Positions 21,731 to 34,028 of a stretch of 44,431 nt of DNA are shown here, in pieces. Each line of letters begins with the position of its first letter. The first letter of the stretch is position 1. Under the pieces are notes generated by a model. That model had not been told where the DNA came from, did not search any database, and saw nothing but the letters and a program-made list of their open reading frames with translations. The translations under genes and the position numbers were made by a program. This DNA is from Setaria digitata (lineage: Eukaryota; Nematoda; Chromadorea; Rhabditida; Setariidae), in the NCBI GenBank assembly GCA_003640385.1, contig RCAB01000497.1, positions 1 to 44,431 of the forward strand, read 5' to 3'.

Positions 21731-24700
21731 TTGTGTACTCGATGATGACAGCCAGCAAAAAATTACGACATTGAGGATGACACAAACGCAAAACAACATG
21801 TACGGTTTTTTTTTTTTTTTTTTTTCATTTTTTGAGTAAATAATAATAAAAATGTAAATTAAATTACAAGCAAAGACATGATTTCATTAATTTTTAGAGA
21901 AAATTATGAAAAATAAAAATTTTAAAAAGATTTAATGAAATTTTTGAAGAATTTTAATGAATTGAAAGTTTTCGATAAGTCGAATGTTTTGTTTTTAAAT
22001 TGATCAAAATTTTCCCATAAAATAGTTTAACAGTAATAAAGAAAAAAAAAAAAAAAGATTACAAAGGAATTCAATAATATATTAGTTTTACTAATTCAAT
22101 GAAATTTTCGCGAAATTTTAGTTGAATTTTTATTGTTTGAAATGATATTTTTGAGATTTTTCTTTTTTTTTTTTTTTTGTTCTCTCGTAAAATGACTGGA
22201 AATGGAAAAATTGATCGATGTTTCGTGAAATTTCTTTTCTTTTGTTTTTAAAAGAAAATCAGTGCTATATTTTTTTATATACATAATATTTTGTCTTCTA
22301 ATTTCCGACATAATAATATTATATTATAAATTTTTTGATATTGCCTCAATAATATTATAAAATGTAATTTGTTTGAATTTTGAAACATTTGAATAATGGC
22401 AGCAATGAAATGATTAATTTAATGGAATAAACTAACGATAATTTTTTGATAACTTAATCAGAAAAAAAAAAAATAAGAGAAAAAAAAAAGGAAAAATATG
22501 CAAAAACAATAATGATTTAGTAATAAAATGTTGAAAAAAAAAAAAAAAAAAATGTCTAAATTGAAGAAAAGTTGAAGAGAACAATAAGAAAAGTAAATTT
22601 TTGATTTCAAATTAGTGTGTAATTTTTTTTTTTTTTCTTGAGATATGAAATTACAATTGATCGGGAAACAAAGAGCATAGGAAAAAGTGGAAAAATCAAA
22701 ACGATTTGCTATAAAATGATGAAGTATCTATTTGATTAGGTGGAGCTCAAACCAGATTACAAGTAAGCTCAGACTTAGCCAAAATGCACTGGTCATATTT
22801 TGATAAGCTATCTCAAATGCAATCTAACTAGTAACTTAAAAATTGAAGCACTAACCTTCTAAGGAAAAAAAAAAAAAAAAAAAAAAAGACTTAATCCTCT
22901 ACCACCACTTAAATTTTTGATTTAATTTTATGATAAATACAATTGAACAAATCACGGAATGATCAATACTCGTTTTATGCTAAATTTAATTTTAATCATT
23001 TTGAAGCAGTTTTAAAAAATTCAAATTTTTAAAATCTATTTTTTAATAATTTTTAGTTTTAAAAAAAATTGAGAATTGCTTTTTATTATTTTTAACAAAC
23101 TAGTTTAAATATAAAATTTAGTTGTGATGTGACAATTATTTTGCATCTAATTTAGTAATATTATTAGTTTCAGCGATTCCTTTATAATAATTTCAGTAAT
23201 TCAATTTTTTTCCTCTTTTCTTTTATACAGAAGGAAAGCAATAAATGAATGGAACTTCTATGTGAAATTTAAAAACTGCATTATTGGTTTTCATTTTCAG
23301 TAATTAAAATTTTTATTAACACATTACAAATATATTTGCTTTATATTGTTGGTAATAAAAGTTTCAGAAAATATTCAATGATTTATTAAATTTTTACCAA
23401 TTTTTGAAAAATTCAATTAAAAAAAAAAAAAAATTATATGGTGGAAATGACTTGCTGCTTTGGAATTTTTTGTTAAAATTCTTATATTTTAAAATAATCA
23501 TTTCTTTGCATTTTCTAATTTAAACAAAAAATAAAAAAATTTTTTTTTTTTTTTTGCATTTCTTCTTTATTTCTCTTTCTACTGCTCGCTCAACTGACAA
23601 TTTAAATTTAATTTAATTTGTTTTAATGACGGATATCCATTATTGGCAGTAGTCAAACTTCAATGTTTTGCCGTTATTCCATGCTATGATTTATTTCATT
23701 TTTGGGATAAACTTCAATTTCAAAAACTTTATTATTTCAATTTTTTTCAAAAAAAAGCACTCATTTTTTTCTGATAAATATTGTGCTCATTATTGTTTGC
23801 AATTAAAAGTTTCATAAAATGATGACTATTAATTATTTCATTAGGAAAATTTTCAAGTGTAAATTTGATTTTTTTTTTTTTTAGAAATCATTCATTTTAT
23901 TTATTCAGGAAAAAAGAAACGATTTTACTGCAAATTAACCAAAAGTATTTCATTTTTGCTAGGCCTATCTGAAAAAAGAAAGGAGCGAAACGATGAATTT
24001 TTTGTTAGTCTAACATTTATAAAGTTAATTTAAGCAGAAGAAAAAGATAAATAGATCAAATTTGCAATTCTTCATATTCGAAAAATTATTTTATGAGAAA
24101 TTTTTTTAAAAATTCAAATTAAAATAATCAGTTTTCCGACAAATATATGCCGATTCAATGGAAATTTTGTGAATAAAAACAATCCTTATCCTTTGCTTTC
24201 GTTCAGCTAATTCGTTTTTCTTGTTCTTGATTTTTCGATTTGAACTTAAATTCGTTTATCGTTGGTGTTAAAAAAAACACCATAATTAAGTACCATTTGG
24301 AAAGACAAAAGACAGGTTTTGCTAGCTAAGAACATCATTTCACTGATATATTGCGCCAAATTAGCGACAAAAAAAATTATTTTAATTTTTGAAAACCAAA
24401 TTGTAAGCAAAAAAAGCAAACGAGAAATTGAGCGGTTAAAAAGAAATATTTGAATTGAAAATTTAAAAATCATCACATATGATTTCTTTCCCCAGTATTT
24501 CTTCTATCGCTCTGGGACTGAAATGCTGGCTAAGCAATTTGCAATACTGAGGAGCCAAGTGATATTTTGCCAGTAATTTGCTCAGTCGATGCAAATTCCA
24601 TTTAAAATTAAAACACCAACAAAATAGACCAAAAACATGAATTCGCTCAAAATATTTGGCTAAATGCAAATTGATTTTTGGCCAGCAATGAGTTCTGTAG

Positions 24701-25726
24701 TTAGCTTCTAAAAATTTTAGCTTTGTGATTAGTTAAATTATTTGAGTGATCCGTATAGGCTAAGTAAGATGAACGAAAAGTAAAGTACAACGAATCGCTA
24801 TTAATTTAAAAATTAATTAAGTAAATAAGCAGATTATGCTGATAGATGAAAAGTTGATAAAGTCGTTAAATATATGAAAAAAAAATGAATAAATAAATAG
24901 GAGGTGAATAAATAAATAATAAATAAATACAAATGAATTAATAAGCGGATAAATAAATAAATGGTAAATAAATGCGTGAATAAACAAATTAATCAAAAGG
25001 TAAAATGGATCAAAAAATAAATAAATAAGGAATGGAAAAGCAAAATTATATTCTTGCCATTTAAAATATTTCTTGAATAATTTAAATGGCATAATTTCAC
25101 TTGCCATTTAAATTTATTCAAATTCAAATGATAAGTTCGAAGTTTTTTTTTTTAATTAAATAAAATTAAATTTTTCATTTTATCGTAAAAATTAATCGAT
25201 AAACAAAACTATGATTACAATTTGGAAAGATTGAACTACTGATAAGATGGATGGAAAATGTTGATGGATAAGAATGCTTAACGAGCAGAAGAATATCAAT
25301 TTATCAGAATTCTTTGCTTATTTTTGTGTGGTAAGTAAAAATTGTTTAAATTTAAACATTTGACATGTATTGATTGATTGATTTAATGAATTCTTTAATT
25401 TTTTTCACAAAAAAATGAAAAAAAAAAAAATGAAAAGGAGAAGATAAGAAGTTAAAAGATTTTTCTTTTTTTTTTTTTTTTTTTTCATTATATACTATTT
25501 TACATTAGGTTGAGTTAAAAAGATTATGCAATTTTAATTAATTAATTAATATTATTTTAAATAAAAATGTATCGTCATTTGAATTTCAATTTGCTCAATT
25601 TCTATGACTTATTGCTTTATCAAAGAAATAAATGAAAAATGTTATATTAATCGTCTGAAATTTAATTTTCATAATAACTTTAATAAAAAAAATTTACAAA
25701 TTTAATGATAAATTCAAATTCAATTA

Positions 25727-25765
25727 TAATAATAATAATAAACAATAATAATAATAATAATAAAC

Positions 25766-25813
<48 letters not shown>

Positions 25814-25832
25814 CAATAATAATAATAATCGT
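25727..25832. repeat. (TAA/AAC) trinucleotide array
   Basis: An interrupted AAT-type trinucleotide array with AAC variants about every 20-45 bases. The regular placement of the variant suggests growth by block duplication. Confidence 0.93.
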
Positions 25833-27244
25833 AATATTTTCGGGGTAAATTTGGCCATTCATTACGTTTGCTTTCGTTTACACGCATTTGCATATTTAAC
25901 TTTCCACTCTGTTGCAACAATTTCACGTATTCCACGTTTGCTTCTCTTGCCTGTGCACGATTTTACGCTATCGTAAGAATTTTCACGCTTCCACCAACCT
26001 CTCTTATAAACACTTACACCACTGCAAACGTATTCACGTCTGTATCACGGCAATTACTTTACTTTTTCATAACATCTGCAACATTCATTTGAGCTAATTT
26101 AGATAGCATTTTAACTTTAATATTTTTTATTTCATTTAGAACATATTTCCTCTCTCCTTTTTTTTTTTTTTTTTTTATTTTAATTTTTGGAATGTAATTT
26201 TAATGCAATAAACTGAGCCAAAATACAATTAATTTTGTTGCTTTTTGCATTAAAATTTCTGGAAATGCAAAATATATTTGCAATAATTACTAATTATTTT
26301 AAATTAATGAAAGCGGAAAGAAAAAAGAAAATAAAACAAAAATTTTGCCGTAATAAATTTCATTTTATGAATGTTCCCATCTTTTTCGTTTAATTTTTTT
26401 TTTCCCGCAAATTGATTTTTCTCTTCCTTCATCATTTGAAAAAAAAAAAAAAAAAAAATAAAGCAAACAAAAGCGAAAAAAAAAAATTTATAATTTTTCA
26501 TTTTTAAAAATTTATATTCCTCAAAAAATTTCGGAAAAAAAAAACAATTAAATAAAGATAAAGATATGAAAGAAAAAAAGAGTTTTACAATTATAGCGAT
26601 TTATGCAGCATTTATGAGTTATCAATTTCCACTCCTCAAAGCTACCATCAATTGCAGAGAATAATAATTAATTTAAAAATAATTAATTGATGAGGAAAAA
26701 AAATTTCAATCATTTATAATGTTCATTTACAAATAATTACTTACTGTAGGCAATTTAATTTTGATGCTTAATTACCGCTTATAATTTCTGAACACTTTTA
26801 GTCGAGAATTAATTTACAAAAAAAAAAAAGGAAAATTTTTAAAGCATCAATTATTTTCTTCCTTTTTTTTTTCTATTAATTGCTGTAAATTTTACTTTTG
26901 AAATTAATTATCGAATTTAATTTCTAGACAATCACTAATTGCTAAGTTAAATATCAAGAAAAAAAAGAAATTTGCTTTATGACATAAATTTCTTTTTTTT
27001 TTTTTTTTTTAGCCGATTTTTAGAAATATTTTTCATTTTTGCTGCCATAATTTTATGATTTTCATTTATTTCATTCTCTTTTTCTCTTTCCAATAATTCA
27101 CACTCTCATTCAACAATACTATTTTGATGCTTTTGAACTTTTTTTTTTTGACTTTTCGTCTTTTCTTTTTTTTTTTTTTTCAAACCATTTACTACTCAAC
27201 AAACATTGAACGAAACACTCAAAGCAACTAAACAGACAAGTATG

Positions 27245-27560
27245 TACACCCACACCCACACCCACATCCACACCCACACCCACACCCACACACACACACA
27301 CAGACACACAGACACACACAGTCTATGTAGATACGAACCTAAACAGACAGGTACATACACCCACACATACCCACAGACACACACACACACAAACACATCC
27401 GTACAGACAGACGTACATATTTGCACAGACCCACACGCCCATACATATACACTTGGCCAAACACATTTAGCCAAAGGAATGTAGCCAAACACACTTAGCT
27501 AACATAACCGATAGATACAGCAATACACACCCGTACACACCGATGCTGACAGACAGACAG
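27245..27560. repeat. CA-rich minisatellite
   Basis: A (CCCACA)n-like core at 27245-27300 is followed by ACACAGAC-type sequence, degenerate CACACATTTAGCC/ACACACTTAGC text near 27458-27500, and GACAGACAGACAGACAGG. Its base content is very unlike the surroundings. Confidence 0.92.
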
Positions 27561-28474
27561 ACAGGCACGAATAGACTGATAGGACCCGTAACTTTAACTT
27601 TCTACAGCATGCACTTGCTGACTTCATCGGTGCGTTTGCTGACAATTTTCTCCTCTCTTATCACTTTTTTTTTTTTTTTGGCAGTTTCTTATCATTCTTA
27701 TCATTTGCCTTTTGAAAACTTCGATTTTGATTACTGTCATAATTTGTTGGAATATCATTCACATCGACTGTTATTATGAAACTCTGCAAATAATGACAAA
27801 AAAAAAAAAATTTTTAATTTTCAAACATTTCAAATTTTTGCTAATTCTTTTCTTTTCTTCCTTTTTTTATTATTATTATTATTTTATAAAATTTTTAAGC
27901 ATTAATTAATGTTTAGAAAATATTTTATTTCGGAAAATTTTTAGTTATTTCTTTCATAAAAATCTAATAAATTTTATTTGCTTAAAAAGAGAAAACAAAG
28001 AAAAAGTTTTTAATTTTTTCAATTTCTTTTTCCATTTCATTTCGGAAATTATTTATTCATTTTTATTTTCATCACTTTTGGGAATTCGTTTTCTTCCTCT
28101 TTCTTATTTTTCTTATTTTTTTTTTTTAGATCAATTCCACAATTGACACAATAATTTTAATTAGCATAATAAATGTGACTGTATTTGATAAAATTTGAAA
28201 TTTCAATATGTTATTTAAAATATTAGAATAGTATTTAGAATGTTTTAAAAAATAAATATTTTTTTTGCTGTCAATTTTTGGTTTTGAAGGGGATGAGATT
28301 TTTTTTTTTAAATCCACTTTTTAATTACTGGAAAAATTGTCATAATTATATTAATTATTGAGCAATGATTAATTTTCTTCCCGCAAAATTTTTCGTTTCA
28401 ATTTTAATTTTCAAAATTTACAATTTTTTATGAGTTCAATTTTAATACTGGCAAAAAAGGAAAGTATTTTAATT

Positions 28475-28650
28475 GTTAATTATTACTTGTATTAATTCAT
28501 TTTGCTTTTTCTTTTATTGGTTAATATACACAATCGTTCANTTTTAATACTGTTAATTATTACTTGTATTTATATTTTAATACTGTTAATTATTACTTGT
28601 ATTAATTCATTTTGCTTTTTCTTTTATTGGTTAATATACACAATCGTTCA
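28475..28650. other. Single-N assembly join with duplicated flanks
   Basis: The N is at 28541. The 66 bases before it (28475-28540, ending CACAATCGTTCA) recur almost exactly at 28585-28650. Between the two lies an additional short TTTTAATACTGTTAATTA repeat. It is probably an unmerged overlap 0.4 kb upstream of the MOLO1-family gene. Confidence 0.8.
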
Positions 28651-28670
28651 TTTGTAGTAGCACCTTGCGC

Positions 28671-28917
28671 AACAATAATAATAATATTTCAGATAACGAA
28701 CATTAATAATAATAATAACAATAAAAATAATAATAACAATAATAAAAATAATAATAATAATAGTCAACATTGTTATTATTTTTACTATTATTATTATTTT
28801 TGTTATCCTTACTATCATTATTGTTATTACTGTAATTTACTATTCTTTTTGTCATTATTGTTATTGCTTATTATTATCATTATTGTCGTTATCATTATCA
28901 TTATTATAATTACTAAT
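28671..28917. repeat. AAT-rich tract followed by complementary ATT-rich tract
   Basis: The interval 28671-28760 is (AAT/AAC)n-like, and 28768-28917 is (TTA/TTG/ATC)n-like. Together they form a long imperfect inverted trinucleotide repeat ending about 107 bases before the MOLO1-family ATG. Confidence 0.8.
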
Positions 28918-29024
28918 TGATGAAATACACTATCTTATTTAGCCATACTTCAATTATTTGTAAATTACTATAAAAGAATGATAAATCTGAAATCAGCCAT
29001 AATTTTCGTTCATAAAATTTTGCT

Positions 29025-32000
29025 ATGAAAACAAAACAGCTACTATCAATTGAACTAGTCACATTAATTATGCTACTGTTCTGCTGTAAAATGAGCCTAC
29101 CATTTTGGACAAGCTCAGCTTATCCTGATTTACGTGGTCCATCCGTATCAAAATGCGCTGTTAAATTATCACCTGGTGAACAATACTATATTTGTGATCC
29201 TGATCATGTGCTCAATACTTCTGAAGGTTTGTTTAAATTTTGAAAAATTTAATTTAATTTTTCTTCTTTTCTTTTAAATTTCACCTATTCCAACATGCTA
29301 CCTAATTTTTAATAATTTATTTGAATCTATAATTAATAACCATTGAGTGATTTCGTCAGAAAAAAAATTTAATCGTTTAGTTTCTTTATTTGGTTTTTTT
29401 TTTCCTTTTCTTTTCTGATATATTTCATTTTCTTTTTAATGAAGTATTATTTGATTATTTATTGTTAATGAAATGAGATTTGACTAATTAAAAATTTTCT
29501 TTTCTTTATCAGCTGAATTATCAAATAAATTTTGTCTTTGCATTTACATTTAAATTGAAAATGCAAAAATGTTTAAATTTTAGAAACTACACACAAAAAA
29601 AAAAAAAAAAATTTTTAGAAACTAGAACACACACACAAAATGATTTAAAAAATTTTCTTCCTCTTCCTGCTTAAATTTTGAAGAAATTAAAATCTTTCTG
29701 ATTATTTAATTAATTAACAATCTTTCTTTTATCCAACTTTTTTTTTTTGGTTTATTTTAGCTTATTTATTAAATGAACAATTTGGTAATTTATTAATTGT
29801 AATTAATTAGCTAATTAATGAATAATCTTTATTTTAGCTCAAATTATTAGATGGGTAACCTTACAACGTATCAATCATAATTAATTAACTAATTAATGAA
29901 TAATTTCTATTTTAGCTCAACTATTAAACGAACAACTTTATAATTTATCAATTGGTACACCATGTCACTGCCAACGACGATCACAGTGCGCGGCTGGTGA
30001 AGATTTACGAAGTCCATTTCATGGATTTGTTGCTTCGGTAGCATTGGTCAACAATTTACAAATGACCATTCATAGTCCATCCGAACAGTTTGTTTTTCTT
30101 ATCTGTTAAAATTTACTCTTTTTTTTTCTAAAAAAAAAAAAAAAAAATTTTAAATTTTCAACAAGAAAGAAAGGAAAAATGCAATGAGTGAAAAAAAGAA
30201 AATGATTATTTTCATTTTTTTTTTTTTTTTTATTTCATCTCTTTTAGAATTTTTAGAAGAAACAAATTCTATTAACTAATTCTTCTTTATAAAAGAAGAA
30301 CATTAATTAGGAGCAGAAAAAAAAAAAGGAACTAATTTTTTAAAAAAAAAAAAATTTTTCAACGAAAAAAAAAAGCATAATTTTAATAAATATTGCAGAA
30401 AAAAAAAAAAAAAAAGAAAGAAAGAAATCCTTCAATGAAATGATTTGTGAATTTCATTGTATTTTAATGTATATCTTTTTTTTTTACCCAAGTTACTCAT
30501 TTTCAAACTTATATTTTAAACTTTATTGTTTAAAATATAATTCAAAATGGAATGTTTCATTTCTTTTTCCAAGAAATGAAATAATCCAAGTTCAACTTTA
30601 TAGCAAAATTCTTTTTCCAAGAACTGAAACATTCCAGTAAAATGCCTAAAATCAAAATGGAGTGATTTTAGGCATTTTACTAAAATAATTTTGCTATAAA
30701 AGCATTATTAAAGAAAGAAAAAAGAAGAGAAAACAAGGGAAAGTTGAACTTGGATTATTTGCTTTATTGTTTGTTAAGTGGATAAAAAAAGTTTCTCAGA
30801 AATAATTAACTAAAAATTATCGCCGAAATTATCACAAAATTATCGATAATAAAAAATCATTAGCTTATCGTTAAACTTATCTTAAACAGCTTATCAGCAA
30901 AAACAAAAAAAAAAAAAAAAAAAAAAAAAAATGAAGAAAAGAATGAAAAAGTTTAACACCTGCTCTCAACACCTTTTCGATGATATCAATGTAATAGTTA
31001 TTCAGAAAAAGCAAAGAAGAAGAACGTCAAAAAGAAAAGCTATCAATTGGCAAAATTCTTATGCAATTTCATTTTCAGATTTTTCAAAAAATAAATTTTA
31101 GTGGCGAAGTTGGAAATATTTCGAAATGTTATTTCCAAAATTACAAATATTTAAAAGTCAAGGATTTGATACAAAATTTACGAGTATTTCAAAGATTTTT
31201 CTCAAAAATTGCAAATATTTCAAAGATTTGATGCAAAAATTACAAATATTTCAAAAAATTGTTTCAAAATTCACAAATATTTCAAAGATTTGATATAAAA
31301 ATTGCAAATATTTCAAAGATCTGATGCAAAAATTACAAATATTTCAAAGAATTATTTCAAAATTTACAAATATTTCAAAAATTTGATGTGAAAGTCTGAC
31401 ATATTTCAGAGAGTTAATTCAACAAAAGAAAAAAACTTCTCATTCATTGAAGGGAAGGAAACTTAGGAAAAAAAAGGAAATTTTTTAGACAATTAGTTGA
31501 TCGAGCGGAAGGCTTTTGTCGTACACTTGAAGGTCGTTGGGCACTTGGCGATTGTGGCAATTCGGTGCTTATATTTATATGGAAACATTATAAAAAGGTT
31601 TATATTTATTAATTAATTTTTCATTTTTAACAATTTTCCCTTTTTTTCTTTCTTTCTTTTAATTAATTTACGGTAATTAAGTAAACCTTTTAAGTCTTAA
31701 TCCTTTTTTTTTTCTGTGAAATTCTAATTACGCGAACTTGTGTTTTTTGTCTTTTTTTTTTCTTTTTTTTTTTAAACCATTTCACACTAAGCAAATAAAT
31801 CAATTGGTTTCTTTTTTTTTTGTTTTTTTTCTATCACTTCATACTAATTATATTTTATTTTCTAGCTATTTTATGCTAAATAAGTAAAGCTGTAGGATTT
31901 CATTGTTATAACATTTCAAGCTAAATACGTAAACTTTTAACGTTCTTGTTTGTTTGTTTATTTGTTTTTTTTTTTTTTTTCTATCACTTCATACTAATTA

Positions 32001-33994
32001 TATTTTATTTTCTAGCTATTTTATGCTAAATAAGTAAAGCTGTAGGATTTCATTGTTATAACATTTCAAGCTAAATACGTAAACTTTTAACGTTCTTGTT
32101 TGTTTGTTTGTTTATTTGTTTTTTCTTTTCTTTCTTTTTTTTTTTTGTTCCACGCCATACTTTGTATGTAAACTTGTAGAAAGCATAAATGATTGTGAAT
32201 TATTTTAAATTATGAATTTTTGGGAAAAACTGGTCGAGAGTGAAAGGGAGAGAGAGGAAGGAGAGAGGGAGAGAGAGAGGGAGGGGGAGAAAAAAAGAAA
32301 GGCAGAAATGGATGAAAAAGGGAAAAATGAGGGAACAGTTTAAAATTGCCCAAAATTTAAGTTAAAATTTTAAATTTCAGATATTCATTTGGCCAGCACG
32401 TCTTGCTCAACGATATGTTACAACCAGAGAAAGACGACAAATTTTAAATGATGTTAATTATTTAGTACAGAATGATAAATGGTATGAAGCACTTAAACGG
32501 GTCATTGGTATGCATATAAATTATCGATTAGCTTTTGAAATTTAAATCAAAAAAAAAAAAAAAAGACAAAAAGGGAAAAAAAAATTGAAAAAGTTTTGCA
32601 AGGAATATCGCTTAAATCTTAGTTAAATACCATCATTATTATTACAATAATTTAAAAGAAAAAAAAAAAAAAAAAAAAAGGAAAAAGGAGAAATAAAATT
32701 AGCACAGTTTTAATGTTTATGCATCAAATTGATGATAGTGAAGTAATATTTAGATTTTTTTTTTTTGTTTTATAAATTACTAAATGTTAATTTTAACCTA
32801 AATTCCTCATTAAAAAAAAAAAACACACAGTTGTTTTTCTTTTTTCTTTTCTCAATTATCTAAAATTATTTTTCCATACATAAAATATATTAATACTTAT
32901 TTATTTATTTATTTATTTTTTTAATCACTATAGAATATTCAATTATCATTTAAAAATTTTTTTTTTAAATTTAATTTTTCATTGCTACTTTCTTTCTTCC
33001 TTTTTTTTTTTTCTCCATAATTTTTAATTCTTTTTCAGCCGCTCTACACAATGAATTAAAAGGTGAACCAGATGATCGTATCGATACGGGTACACTATCA
33101 CTGATCATCGCTGTTGGTGTTGCTGTTTTGCTTACTGTTCTGATCACATGTTAGTTTATCAAATGATTATTTTAAATACTTTCTTTCTTTACCTTTTTTT
33201 TTTTTTTTTTTTTTTTTTGAAAAAAATCAAAAACTTTTTTTACTTATAATAAATTAAAATTATTAAGCATCTGTATAATCATTTCCCATGCACACACCTA
33301 AATTAAAAATATTAATGATTTATATAATCATTTCTCATTTATATCTAATTTATAATCATTAAGAATTTATATAAATATTTTCTGTATACACCCGAATTAT
33401 TAAGAATCCGTATAATCATATTCTATTTATATTTGAATTAAAATTGTTAAAAATTTTAAATAAAATAATTAGGAATATAATCATTTTCTATATACACCTA
33501 AATTAAAATTACTAAGAATCTGTACAATCATGTTCAATTTATACTTCAATTAAGAATCCGTGTAATTATCTTCTATATACATCGAAATTACGCTAAGGAT
33601 TTATATAATAATCATTTTCTATTTATACATAAATTAAAATTGCTAAAAATTTGTACAACCATATTTAAATTATGATTTATAGTGTGCATAATCATTTTCC
33701 ACTTACATTTAAATTAAAACTATTAAGAATGCATATAGCCATTTTCCATTTGTACTTGAATTGAGTATTTCTTATAATCAAATGAAATTGAGAATGCATG
33801 CAATCATTTTCGGCTTATACTTAAAATAATCATTTTTTATACATAAATTAAAATAAAAAATATGTTTTTGTTCTTTTTTATGCCTAAATTTTAAAATAAA
33901 AAATACGCACAATTATTTTCTATTTACACTAAAATTAAGATTATGAAAAATGCTTATAATTTATATTAATTATTTCATTAGCAATATTTTTTAC

Positions 33995-34028
<34 letters not shown>

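Larger units (their letters stand above)
20384..29024. other. 8.6-kb intergenic region, repeat-rich, no supported gene
   Basis: This lies between the divergently transcribed Kunitz gene and MOLO1-family gene. It holds the GT-rich and CA-rich minisatellites, the (TAA)n array, an N join at 28541 and paired AAT/ATT tracts, all listed separately. The segments 22730-22860, 23600-23680, 24480-24720 and 25860-26095 are less AT-rich than their surroundings but give no conserved protein. Regulatory sequence for both neighbours is likely here but is not recognisable. Confidence 0.55.

Noticed and set aside
21171..21839. Several overlapping His/Thr-rich and Cys/Val-rich open frames of 67-206 codons on both strands
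   Set aside because: They are translations of the GT-rich minisatellite; frames stay open in several phases at once because the repeat lacks stop triplets.
22740..22775. Plus-strand segment GTGGAGCTCAAACCAGATTA bounded by AG and GTAAGC
   Set aside because: Only about ten codons, with no partner exon on either side.
24246..24669. Two minus-strand open frames, 68 and 76 codons, in a less AT-rich patch
   Set aside because: No recognisable domain, no phase-matched neighbours, and repeated GCTAAG/GGCCA words suggest old repeat sequence instead.
25868..26097. Plus-strand frames with Cys and Thr content near CACGTATTCCACG repeats
   Set aside because: They have no signal for splicing or a domain; the region shows only loosely repeated TTCACG words.
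27196..27492. Open frames rich in Thr-His or Val-Cys
   Set aside because: They are products of the CA-rich minisatellite with no splice or domain support.
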